Source: an uncultured Gemella sp. (GTDB lineage: Bacteria; Bacillota; Bacilli; Staphylococcales; Gemellaceae). Taken from it: DNA of 44,360 nucleotides. The DNA is taken from the NCBI RefSeq assembly GCF_900766305.1, contig NZ_CAAFUZ010000074.1, forward strand, positions 1 through 44,360. Reading direction: 5' to 3'. Each line of letters starts with the position of its first letter. Position 1 is the first letter of the stretch. The notes under the pieces were generated by a model. That model was not told the DNA's origin and ran no database searches. It saw only the letters and a list, made by a program, of their open reading frames with translations. This document shows positions 24,757-32,627 of this stretch, in pieces. The position numbers and the translations under genes are program-made.

Positions 24757-25743
24757 TTAATCCCTTAATGTATCTTCTTTCGGGAATGTAATTTCTACTC
24801 TAGTTCCTTTTCCAACTGTTGAAGAAATTTCAATATGATGTCCAAGTTTATCTAGAGTTTTTTTACATAAATACAAACCTAGACCACTCGATTTTTTTTC
24901 GTATCTTCCATTAAAACCTGTAAAACCTTTTTCGAAAATTCGAGGTAGATCTTCTTCTTTGATTCCTATACCCTTATCTTCTATAACCAGTTTATTATCA
25001 CAGGTTTCTATAGTAATTTCTCCACCACTACTAGAGTACTTCACACTATTACCTAGTATTTGTTCGAAAGCGAAGCTTAACCATTTTTTATCACTAATCA
25101 CCATTGTTTCATGTGAAACATAGTTTAATTTTATTTTTTTATTAATAAATAGTGATGCATATTTTTTTACACTTTCTTTCACAACTTCATCAAGATTAAT
25201 CTTAGTTATGACATAATCTGAGGATATACTATCTAATCTTATGTACGTCAGAACCATCTCGACATATCGTTCTATTTTAAACAGTTCTTGCTGTAAGATT
25301 TTTTGATCTACTTCTTCATTATCCAATAGAAAATTCATCGCAGCAATCGGCGTTTTTATCTGATGAACCCACATACTATAATAATCAACCATGTCGGTAT
25401 TTTTTTGTCGATTTTCCTGAGTTAATTTTTCTAATTCTTCATACAATTTCTCTATAATTTTATGATAATAATCTATTCTGATATCCAAACTTTTCGGCAG
25501 AGCATCTAGATCATTTAGAATATTTTGCTCCAAGAAATTTAGTTTCTTATAACTTTCTTTATAATTAGCATAATCAGAAAAGCTAGCTATAAGCGCTGCT
25601 AAAAAGCAAAAACTTCCTGTATAAATTAAAGCTTCTAGCGGTAAATTGTACAAGTAGAACATAATAAAAAATATAAGAATAAAAACTATAAATAAGATAT
25701 AAACCTTTATGTTTTTCTTTAAATAACTTTTTAATATTTCCAT
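24757..25743 (-). CDS. BceS-type intramembrane-sensing histidine kinase
   Basis: This 328-residue kinase has two N-terminal membrane helices (about 13-31 and 37-55) with almost no extracellular loop, so it cannot sense ligand directly. The phosphoacceptor His127 is in MWVHQIKTPIAAM, typical of BceS/GraS/VraS-neighbour kinases. The ATPase boxes KYSSSGGEI, DKGIGIKEEDLPRIFEKGF and SSGLGLYL are intact. It overlaps the regulator stop by one base. Such kinases are switched on by a BceAB transporter, here encoded downstream. Confidence 0.92.
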   Translation of the reverse strand: MEILKSYLKKNIKVYILFIVFILIFFIMFYLYNLPLEALIYTGSFCFLAALIASFSDYANYKESYKKLNFLEQNILNDLDALPKSLDIRIDYYHKIIEKLYEELEKLTQENRQKNTDMVDYYSMWVHQIKTPIAAMNFLLDNEEVDQKILQQELFKIERYVEMVLTYIRLDSISSDYVITKINLDEVVKESVKKYASLFINKKIKLNYVSHETMVISDKKWLSFAFEQILGNSVKYSSSGGEITIETCDNKLVIEDKGIGIKEEDLPRIFEKGFTGFNGRYEKKSSGLGLYLCKKTLDKLGHHIEISSTVGKGTRVEITFPKEDTLRD

Positions 25744-26411
25744 TAGACGATATATCCTTTACCTTTTTTAGTCGTAATAAATTCATCTATTCCTATGCTT
25801 TTTAATTTAGCTCTTAGCCTATTTATGTTAACGGATAGGGTATTCTCATCGATGAAATTATCACTTTGCCACAGAGCGGTAATTATCTCTTCTCTCGTTA
25901 CTATTTTTTCTCTGTTTTCTAATAAAACCGTAAGAATTTTACTTTCATTTTTAGTAAGTTCGATAAGGTTATCTTGGAATTTCACCTCATCACGACTCAT
26001 ATCAAAAATTACATCTTTATACACTACAAGATTTGAAGATCCGCTAAAATTATACACACGTCGCAGTAGTGCTTCAATTTTTGCCTTTAGGACAACTAAC
26101 TTAAATGGCTTTTCAATAAAATCATCCGCACCTATATTCATAGCCATTACAATATTCATATCATCATTTGCAGATGAAATAAAAATTATAGGTACTTTCG
26201 ATAATTTTCTAATCTCCTCACAGAAATAATAACCATCGAAGTAGGGAAGATTAATATCCATTAACACTAAATCAGGTGACTGTTCCACAAATTCTTTAAC
26301 TACATTTTGAAAATCTACAACTTCATGCGTAGCATACTGCCATTTTTGCAAATATCCAGCTATTGAATTTGAAATTATCTCATCATCTTCTACTATCATT
26401 ACTTTATACAT
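25743..26411 (-). CDS. OmpR-family response regulator (BceR-type)
   Basis: This 222-residue regulator has receiver residues Asp9, Asp10 and phosphorylatable Asp52 and Lys at the PF.L segment, followed by an OmpR-type winged helix (about 125-222, ending LRAKLKSIGIDEFITTKKGKGYIV). It is the first gene of the regulator-kinase pair. It probably activates the Bce transporter genes downstream and perhaps the exporter gene between them. Confidence 0.92.
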   Translation of the reverse strand: MYKVMIVEDDEIISNSIAGYLQKWQYATHEVVDFQNVVKEFVEQSPDLVLMDINLPYFDGYYFCEEIRKLSKVPIIFISSANDDMNIVMAMNIGADDFIEKPFKLVVLKAKIEALLRRVYNFSGSSNLVVYKDVIFDMSRDEVKFQDNLIELTKNESKILTVLLENREKIVTREEIITALWQSDNFIDENTLSVNINRLRAKLKSIGIDEFITTKKGKGYIV

Positions 26412-26490
26412 ACTTTCACCCCTTAGTTACTATTATTACTAAAATTATATCACAAACACACTTCTTATGATATATTCTACAAAAAATATA

Positions 26491-26526
26491 TCTCTGCTTT
26501 TTATTTCCCTAAAATAAAAAGCAGAG
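26491..26526 (-). terminator. Terminator between metY-like gene and response regulator
   Basis: TCTCTGCTTTTTATT and AATAAAAAGCAGAGA are perfect 15-bp arms around a 6-nt loop. It lies well behind the metY-like stop and before the regulator's upstream region. Confidence 0.75.
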
Positions 26527-26615
26527 ATTGCCTAGGAATGAATTTATATGAAATTTCCACGCTGCCTTGCTTCTATTTCATGCTCCTAAACAACCTCTAC
26601 TCAAAAAGAGAAAAT

Positions 26616-26698
26616 TGTGGATTAAGATATTTTTTGTATATTATTAGTATTAAAATAAATGGCTGTCAAGGGTTTTTAATACTCTGTCTTAATCCACA
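26616..26698. repeat. 83-bp nested inverted repeat of unknown role
   Basis: The outer arms TGTGGATTAAGATA and TGTCTTAATCCACA (13 of 14 pairs) enclose inner arms AGTATTAAAA and TTTTAATACT (10 pairs) around a loop containing GGCTGTCAAGGG. No gene is present. It may be a small mobile element, a second terminator, or a structured RNA. Confidence 0.55.
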
Positions 26699-26756
26699 CA
26701 TTTTAATAAAATATTAATTATTTTAATTAAATGTTTCTTGTGAAACTTTCTCTCTA

Positions 26757-28034
26757 TTAAATATTTTCTAATGCTAAACGTAAATCTTCAATTAAATCAT
26801 CAGCATTTTCTAATCCAATTGATAATCTAACTTGCTGTGGAGTAATTCCTGTATATTGTAATTCCTCCGGACTTAATTGTCCATGTGTTGTTGATGCTGG
26901 GTGGATAGCTAAACTCTTCGCATCAGCTACATTCGCTAAGTTTGAGAAAATTTCTAAACTATCAATTACTTTACGAGCTGCTTCTTCTCCTCCAACTACA
27001 TCAAATGAGAAGATTGATCCACTACCTTTAGGTAGGTATTTTTTAGCTAATTCATAATATTTGTTTCCTTCTAATCCTGGGTAGTTGATTGATGCTACTT
27101 TAGGATGGTTTACTAAGAAGTCTATTACTTTTTTAGTATTTTCTACATGACGCTCTACTCGTAAAGATAATGTTTCTAAACCTTGTAATAATAAGAATGC
27201 GTTAAATGGTGATAATGCTGCTCCTGTATCACGTAATAACTGTGTTCTTACATTTGTAATGAACGCAGCAGGTCCTACATCTCTTGTATAACTTAAGTTG
27301 TGGTAACTTGGATCTTCATCAACTAATTGTGGGAATTTTCCACTACCTTCCCAGTCGAATTTACCACTATCTACGATAACACCACCAATTGATGTACCAT
27401 GTCCTCCAATGAATTTAGTCGCAGAGTGAATAATAATATCTACACCATGGCTAAATGCATTGATTAAGTATGGACTAGCAAATGTATTGTCTACTACTAG
27501 TGGAATTTTATGTTTATGAGCAATCTCAGCCCATTTTTCTAAGTCAGCAACATTTGCTAATGGGTTTCCTAATGTTTCTACAAATAAAGCTTTAGTTTTA
27601 TCAGTAATTGCTTGCTCTATCTCTTCAAAGTTATCTGGATCAACAAAAGTTGACTCTACACCATAACGTGGTAGGGTAAGTTTTAATAGGTTATATGTTC
27701 CTCCATATACATTTTTAGAAGATACGATGTGATCTCCCGCATGTGCTAATGTTAAGAATACATATGTAATTGCAGCCATTCCTGAAGCTACAGCTAATGC
27801 ACCAACTCCACCTTCTAATGCATTAATTCTTTCTTCGAAGACTGCAGTAGTAGGGTTAGTAATACGTGTATAAATATTCCCAGCTTTTCTTAATGCAAAT
27901 GAATCAGCTGCATCTTGAGTATCATCAAAAACGAATGATGTTGTTTGATAAATAGGGACAGCTCTTGCTTTTGTATCTCCAACTGTTTGTCCTGCGTGTA
28001 ATTGTAATGTTTCAAAACTAAATTTTCTTGTCAT
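26757..28034 (-). CDS. metY: O-acetylhomoserine sulfhydrylase family enzyme
   Basis: This 425-residue PLP enzyme of the Cys/Met-metabolism family makes homocysteine (or Cys) from O-acetylhomoserine (or O-acetylserine) and sulfide. The PLP lysine lies in HSATKFIGGHGTSIGG. The motif ETLGNP and the length of about 425 favour the O-acetylhomoserine type over cystathionine synthases of about 380. The ATG at 28034 is chosen because longer reading runs back into the T-box terminator. The gene stands alone behind a T-box leader with a probable Met specifier, which fits a role in methionine supply. Confidence 0.9.
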   Translation of the reverse strand: MTRKFSFETLQLHAGQTVGDTKARAVPIYQTTSFVFDDTQDAADSFALRKAGNIYTRITNPTTAVFEERINALEGGVGALAVASGMAAITYVFLTLAHAGDHIVSSKNVYGGTYNLLKLTLPRYGVESTFVDPDNFEEIEQAITDKTKALFVETLGNPLANVADLEKWAEIAHKHKIPLVVDNTFASPYLINAFSHGVDIIIHSATKFIGGHGTSIGGVIVDSGKFDWEGSGKFPQLVDEDPSYHNLSYTRDVGPAAFITNVRTQLLRDTGAALSPFNAFLLLQGLETLSLRVERHVENTKKVIDFLVNHPKVASINYPGLEGNKYYELAKKYLPKGSGSIFSFDVVGGEEAARKVIDSLEIFSNLANVADAKSLAIHPASTTHGQLSPEELQYTGITPQQVRLSIGLENADDLIEDLRLALENI

Positions 28035-28088
28035 AATATTTTTTTCCTCTTTTCTACGTCTCGATAAGTTATTTTTTATAAAAAAAAA

Positions 28089-28336
28089 CACCTCTACTAC
28101 ATATTTACATATGTAATAGAGGCGATTATCTTAATTCGCGTTACCACTCTAATTTATACTAATCTTGCGATTAGTACCTTATTCAGTACATGTTTATACT
28201 GTGTGCTGTATCGTGCAACCTACGTGTTTACCTATTAGATAAACAAAACTCTAAGACCATTTTCAACTAATCTTCACCATGTTACTTTACACCAACCAAT
28301 AACTCTCTGTTGTAGCTACGTATTAATTTACTTATC
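28089..28336 (-). promoter_or_regulatory. T-box riboswitch, probable methionine specifier
   Basis: On the minus strand the leader starts with stem I (GATAAG at 28336-28331 pairing with CTTATC-like bases near 28246) and has AGAGAG and GGTTGGTG elements typical of stem I. A GAAAATGG segment gives a probable specifier ATG at 28260-28258. The antiterminator T-box AGAGTGGTAACGCG follows near 28150-28137, then a terminator (CCTCTATTACATAT with ATATGTAGTAGAGG and T8). Uncharged tRNA-Met would favour read-through into the metY-like gene. Confidence 0.88.
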
Positions 28337-28366
28337 TTTTCAACGTTTGTGTATTAAATTAAACTA

Positions 28367-28395
28367 ATTGTACACCTGTTTTCCATATTTGTCAA
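28367..28395 (-). promoter_or_regulatory. Promoter of the T-box/metY transcript
   Basis: TTGACA (28395-28390) is separated by 17 bp from TACAAT (28372-28367) on the minus strand. It sits about 30 bp before stem I of the T-box. An AAAACGTTTT palindrome at 28415-28424 lies just upstream. Confidence 0.8.
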
Positions 28396-29035
28396 TAACT
28401 TTTTTTAAAAAATTAAAACGTTTTATTTTTCTTCTATAAGATGTGAAATAAAAAAACTATAGAAACATCTTAATTTATTTATTATTTAATAAATGAAAAT
28501 TCAGTAAAACTATTTATTTTAATTTAAGAAATAGTAATTTTATAATTTTTCTCAATTGTAAAATGCAAAAAGGGAAACAGGAGATAAAAAACAAAGAAAA
28601 ATATCAAGAAAAAGATGTAATAAATAACAGGAGTAACTAATAAAAAAGAATAGAGACTACAAAAATGAAAACTAATAGAAATAATTAGCAAAAAAGGAAT
28701 AGAAGTAGCGAAGAAAATAATAAACCTAGAAAATTAAAAACAAGGGGTATCAACGAAGAAAAAATGGACAATCTAATATCAAATAACAATGGAATACTAA
28801 TAAAAAACTATCAGTTTTTATAAAACCTATAATAAAAAGAGTAGGTGTGGGCCTTAGAAAAGATAGTAGCTTACACATTTCTTTTAACAAATTACTGCTA
28901 TATAGTTATATTTTATTTCTCTTATTACACTTTTAAAGATATTTCTACACTTTATATCTCTGTCCCTCCTTTTTTTCCTCAACCTAAATCTTCATCCTTC
29001 TATCATTTTTATGATATAATAGCAATACTAACACT
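28396..29035. other. Gene-free stretch with strongly A-rich plus strand
   Basis: Some 640 bp without a supported gene. From about 28550 to 28830 the plus strand is rich in A and G with very few T runs. Short AGGAG-like sequences occur, but no reading frame longer than a few codons follows them. The final part holds the promoter region of the GNAT gene (TATGATATAAT near 29010-29025). Confidence 0.5.
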
Positions 29036-29068
29036 CATATCACTATATGATTATCACAGGAGGTTTAT

Positions 29069-29350
29069 ATGGAATTTACTAAAACAAATGATGGTTTCGT
29101 TAAATATGATGAAAATGGTAGAGTTATAGCTGAAATTACCTATGCTACTACTAACAATCCTAACGTAGTTGTCGCTGATCATACTTTTGTTGATCCTTCA
29201 CTTCGAGGACAAGGTGTAGCAGGTAAGCTATTAGATGCGCTTGTTGAAGATATGGCTGAGCAAAATAAAAAAATTAAACCAGCTTGCTCTTATGTCGTTA
29301 AAAAATTCCAAGAAGATTCTTCTTACGATTTTATTAACGCCGATAAATAA
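29069..29350 (+). CDS. Small GNAT-fold N-acetyltransferase (YjdJ type)
   Basis: This 93-residue protein belongs to the short GCN5-related acetyltransferase group. Acetyl-CoA binding is shown by DPSLRGQGVAGKLLDALVEDM (about 47-67, motif R-G-Q-G-V-A), and the C-terminus has the typical PACSYV segment. AGGAGG precedes the ATG and a hairpin terminator follows. Substrates of this group are unknown. Confidence 0.88.
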   Translation: MEFTKTNDGFVKYDENGRVIAEITYATTNNPNVVVADHTFVDPSLRGQGVAGKLLDALVEDMAEQNKKIKPACSYVVKKFQEDSSYDFINADK

Positions 29351-29356
29351 CATTTA

Positions 29357-29393
29357 AAAAGCAGGAAATTGATTTTTTCAATTTCCTGCTTTT
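29357..29393 (+). terminator. Terminator of the GNAT gene
   Basis: AAAAGCAGGAAATT pairs perfectly with AATTTCCTGCTTTT around a 9-nt loop. Confidence 0.85.
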
Positions 29394-29490
29394 ACTTTCT
29401 ATTATATTAATCTATATTATTATTTTTTTATTTAATTGATTTATTATTATCTTGATGAAATTTAAAAGATTGTTTAAAAATTAAATTATA

Positions 29491-30123
29491 TTAATATTCA
29501 GTGATGTGTATTTGCCCTTTGTCATATTCCGCTAAAAATATTTTAGACGCATCTTCATATCCCATTTCTAATAAAGTTTCTTTTAACCATTCTTCTGTTT
29601 TATCCATCGATTCTAATGTACCATGTTGGATCGTTCCATCAGTAATTACCGGATATTTAGGATTTTCCTCACCTTGTTGTATTATAATTAGTTGTCCATT
29701 TTGTTCTAAAACCGCTCTTTTTACTTTTTGAATACTATAAACACCTTGTGTTCTTAATTTAAAAGCTATGTCTTGTGCTGTTAAACCAGCTTTTCTTGTT
29801 GCTTCTACATCTATTTTTCCTTTTTTTATTATTGTTGTAGGTTCTCCGTCTAGCATTTTTTTTAAGTATGAGTTATTTGTTTTTAACCACTTCAGACCTA
29901 ATACCAAAATTATCCATATTAATAATATATTGAAGTATTGTAAAATAGAAATTGATGGACTATATATTACCCCTCCTAATATTCCCCCGAGTACATAGTT
30001 TTGAACTTGATCACTCGCTGAAGTTGGTGCTAAATTTCCTTTTCCTGATATATTAATTACTATTACAAGCGATAATAAACCTAAAGCTAGTTTTATTGCT
30101 ATATCTATATATGAAAGTTGCAT
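29491..30123 (-). CDS. YetF-family (DUF421) membrane protein
   Basis: The 210 residues include three N-terminal membrane helices (about 8-25, 40-58, 62-80) and a soluble C-terminal YetF domain (about 85-205, with DGEPTTIIKKGKI near 93-105). The function is unknown; the family is widespread in Bacilli. The start codon overlaps the stop of the DUF3290 gene by one base. The two families are commonly neighbours. Confidence 0.85.
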   Translation of the reverse strand: MQLSYIDIAIKLALGLLSLVIVINISGKGNLAPTSASDQVQNYVLGGILGGVIYSPSISILQYFNILLIWIILVLGLKWLKTNNSYLKKMLDGEPTTIIKKGKIDVEATRKAGLTAQDIAFKLRTQGVYSIQKVKRAVLEQNGQLIIIQQGEENPKYPVITDGTIQHGTLESMDKTEEWLKETLLEMGYEDASKIFLAEYDKGQIHITEY

Positions 30124-30584
30124 TATCTTTTCACCTCCACTTTTTCAACAATTGGTTCTACCAATTCTATTTTCTCTAGTAAATAATCACCTTTTTTTCC
30201 GTTACTTATTACTCTATAGTAGTTATCATCTATTTTTAAAAATGAATTTTCTATAGAGGCTTCACTATTTATATAGATATGTGTTTTGTCAATATTTAAT
30301 TTTTCTGAAACTCCCTCAATAAATTCAATAGAGCTTTTATACTGATTAGCTGATATACTATTACTTTGATAATCACTTACTTGTATCCCGATTAATAAAA
30401 AGATACCTAATATCATTATGATAGCTAATTCTCTATACTTGCTATCTTGTCTATTTTTATAATACTTAATTAGTGATACTATTATTATTAATAGTAAGCA
30501 TCCTCCTACTACATATGTTATAGTATTACTCTGATCTATTTTATTTAATAAATATTCATAAGAATAAAATTTCAAACCTATCAC
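30123..30584 (-). CDS. DUF3290 membrane protein
   Basis: The 153 residues include two N-terminal membrane helices (about 20-38 and 50-66) and an extracytoplasmic or soluble C-terminal half. The shape and the DUF421 partner fit the DUF3290 family; the function is unknown. It is the first gene of the pair, with AGGAGTGATAGG before the ATG. Confidence 0.8.
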   Translation of the reverse strand: MIGLKFYSYEYLLNKIDQSNTITYVVGGCLLLIIIVSLIKYYKNRQDSKYRELAIIMILGIFLLIGIQVSDYQSNSISANQYKSSIEFIEGVSEKLNIDKTHIYINSEASIENSFLKIDDNYYRVISNGKKGDYLLEKIELVEPIVEKVEVKR

Positions 30585-30789
30585 TCCTTTTGTTTTACGT
30601 GAAACATTTATATTATTCTATTTTTAACTCCTACGCTATTCTATCTTTATCATCTAAAATATTTTTTATAGATAATTTTGTTTTTTATTTTCATACAATT
30701 TTAAAGTCACTTAAATATTTTCTTATCGTATTGTTGTTTAAATGAGTATTCATTTATGAAAATTCTATGTTTTTAATTTTATCAAAGAG

Positions 30790-31085
30790 CTAAATAGATT
30801 GTAAAATTTCATGTACAATCCACTGATTTCGAAGATATTTTATCATAGCTAAATGATGAATAACTAAATAATTGATATTTTCAGCAAAAAAGTAGGGTAT
30901 TTCTCATAATCTTCATAAAAAGTAGTGAGTGTCATTGTCTCTACTGTTTCTCCCAGTTTTTCTAAGACATAAGAAATACCTTCATTTATATCATTACTAG
31001 TCGTCACTTTACTAGTTTTTCCATGTTCCCACTCATTTTTATAGCTTATTCTTTAAAAAACACGACCCTCTGCTATTCTCTTCAT
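30790..31085 (-). pseudogene. Probable decayed gene
   Basis: A minus-strand frame starts at an ATG (31085), runs ten codons (MKRIAEGRVF), meets TAA, then continues in the same frame for 62 codons of ordinary amino-acid composition (including ISYKNEWEHGKTSK and EGISYVLEKLGETVE) to a TAG at 30864. After one more frame change, protein-like sequence continues to about 30790. It lies directly behind the unknown gene at 31124. The family is not recognised; the case rests on the frame continuing through the stop. Confidence 0.35.
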
Positions 31086-31123
31086 TACTTGCTATTATTT
31101 TTCTAATTTTGTTTTTCTTAGCA

Positions 31124-31615
31124 TTAGCTCGCCTTTTTTATTCTAATAGGCCCATCACTTAATTTATGCTCTTTGTCCCGCATTAATATTCTTATAACCT
31201 GCATCGTTCTTCTAAGTGCCTCTAAAGCTGAGAATTCCCATCTCATCGTAGCTTCCATCATAAGTTCAAATGCATCTTTAAAACCTGTTGCTCTTTCTGC
31301 ACCCCTAGGATCACCTATAAATAGTACATTATTTAGTGAAACTTCGTCTATTATCATTCTTTCAGGCTTGTATCCTATTAATTTGCGAAGAATACCTGCC
31401 AAGTATGGATCTATTATATCTTCTTTTTCCAAGTAATCTATATACTCATTTTCCGAATCAAAGATTGGTAACTTAATATTCCCGTGAACTAGATAATCTT
31501 TCTCTTCTGTTACTCTTACAACATCAATCACTCCAAACTCATCGAATTTAATGTAATCGATAGAATATTTTGTGTCCCATTCATTTACATCTTCTATATA
31601 AAATTTTGGTCCCAT
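31124..31615 (-). CDS. Protein of unknown function, 163 residues
   Basis: Not recognised. The protein is acidic in the first two thirds, basic at the C-terminus (RIKKAS) and has no signal peptide or membrane helix. A central part (FIGDPRGAERATGFKDAFEL) is followed by a helical arginine/methionine-rich end. GAGGTAATTT precedes the ATG. It stands alone except for the decayed gene behind it, so no role can be assigned. An immunity or phage-related protein would be a guess. Confidence 0.65.
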   Translation of the reverse strand: MGPKFYIEDVNEWDTKYSIDYIKFDEFGVIDVVRVTEEKDYLVHGNIKLPIFDSENEYIDYLEKEDIIDPYLAGILRKLIGYKPERMIIDEVSLNNVLFIGDPRGAERATGFKDAFELMMEATMRWEFSALEALRRTMQVIRILMRDKEHKLSDGPIRIKKAS

Positions 31616-31644
31616 AAATTACCTCTTTTCTTAAAATTAATACA

Positions 31645-31700
31645 GGAATAACTTAAACCCAGAATCTCATAGAAATTTATTTTTATTAAGTCACCCCCGC
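31645..31700 (-). repeat. Remnant of the dispersed element, inverted
   Basis: Read on the minus strand this gives GCGGGGGTGACTTA ... TAAGTTATTCC, matching the right-hand hairpin of the dispersed element (compare copy 4 at 39676-39730). The left half is missing. It is the only occurrence in this orientation. Confidence 0.6.
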
Positions 31701-31800
31701 TAATTTTATTTTTTAATAAGTATTTTTAATCATTATGCATGATTTTAAATAAGATATTACTTTTGTCAGTCATGCTAAAGATAAAAATATACGTCATGGT

Positions 31801-31809
31801 TTATCCACA
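31801..31809 (+). other. Isolated perfect DnaA box
   Basis: TTATCCACA lies between exoA and the unknown gene, 4.6 kb from the same box in the origin. It may titrate DnaA or be chance. Confidence 0.4.
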
Positions 31810-31823
31810 ACGCATATTATATT

Positions 31824-32588
31824 TTACAACAATTTGTCTTTTAATACAAGCTCTACAGGACAATGATCACTACCGAATATTTCATTGTGAATAGCAGCAC
31901 TTTCTAAGTACTCTTCTAAGTCACGACTTACTAAGAAGTAGTCAATTCTCCATCCTGCATTATTTTTACGTGCATTAAAGCGGTAACTCCACCAAGAGTA
32001 GGCACCTGTTAAGTCTGGATTATAATATCTAAATGTATCGATAAAGCCAGCATCTAATAACTTCGTGAATTTTTCTCTTTCTTCTGGTGTAAATCCTGCA
32101 TTTTTCGTGTTTGATTTCGGATTTTTTAGATCTATTTCTGTGTGTGCAACATTTAAATCTCCACAAACAACGACACCTTTTGTTTTGTTTAATTCTAATA
32201 AATAGTTTTTAAAATCTTCTTCCCAACTCATACGGTACTCTAATCTCTTAAGTTCGCTACCTGAGTTCGGCGTATACACTGTAATAAAGAAGAATTTATC
32301 ATATTCCAGGGTAATTACACGACCTTCTGTATCATGTTCTTCGATTCCTATTCCATAAGTTACATTTAATGGCTCGTGTTTAGTATATATCGCAGTTCCT
32401 GAGTATCCTTTACGCTCAGCATAGTTAAAATAGCTATAATACCCCTCGAATTGTAAATCTAATTGTCCTGCTTGCATTTTTGTCTCTTGTAAACAGAAGA
32501 AATCAGCATCTAATTGTTTAAAATCTTCTTCAAAATTTTTACCAACGATCGCTCTTAGACCGTTGACATTAAAACTTATACATTTCAT
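31824..32588 (-). CDS. exoA: Exodeoxyribonuclease III / AP endonuclease
   Basis: This 254-residue enzyme of the ExoIII family repairs abasic sites and trims 3' ends. Conserved catalytic pieces are FNVNGLRA (6-13), LQETKMQ (about 33-39), GDLNVAHTEIDL (about 143-154) and the final GSDHCPVEL (about 238-246) with the catalytic Asp-His. AAGGAG precedes the ATG. It is 39 bp downstream of mnmE on the same strand, so it may be co-transcribed with it. Confidence 0.94.
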   Translation of the reverse strand: MKCISFNVNGLRAIVGKNFEEDFKQLDADFFCLQETKMQAGQLDLQFEGYYSYFNYAERKGYSGTAIYTKHEPLNVTYGIGIEEHDTEGRVITLEYDKFFFITVYTPNSGSELKRLEYRMSWEEDFKNYLLELNKTKGVVVCGDLNVAHTEIDLKNPKSNTKNAGFTPEEREKFTKLLDAGFIDTFRYYNPDLTGAYSWWSYRFNARKNNAGWRIDYFLVSRDLEEYLESAAIHNEIFGSDHCPVELVLKDKLL

Positions 32589-32627
32589 TTCGTTCTCCTT
32601 TTTGTTTCATGTTTCATGTGAAACATT

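Noticed and set aside
28035..28091. N-terminal extension of the metY-like protein
   Set aside because: It runs through the T-box terminator poly-T and has no ribosome-binding site; the ATG at 28034 starts the conserved protein.
28845..29129. Plus-strand frame of 94 codons before the GNAT gene
   Set aside because: It overlaps the GNAT start and its promoter, has Phe/Tyr-rich low-complexity composition and no ribosome-binding site.
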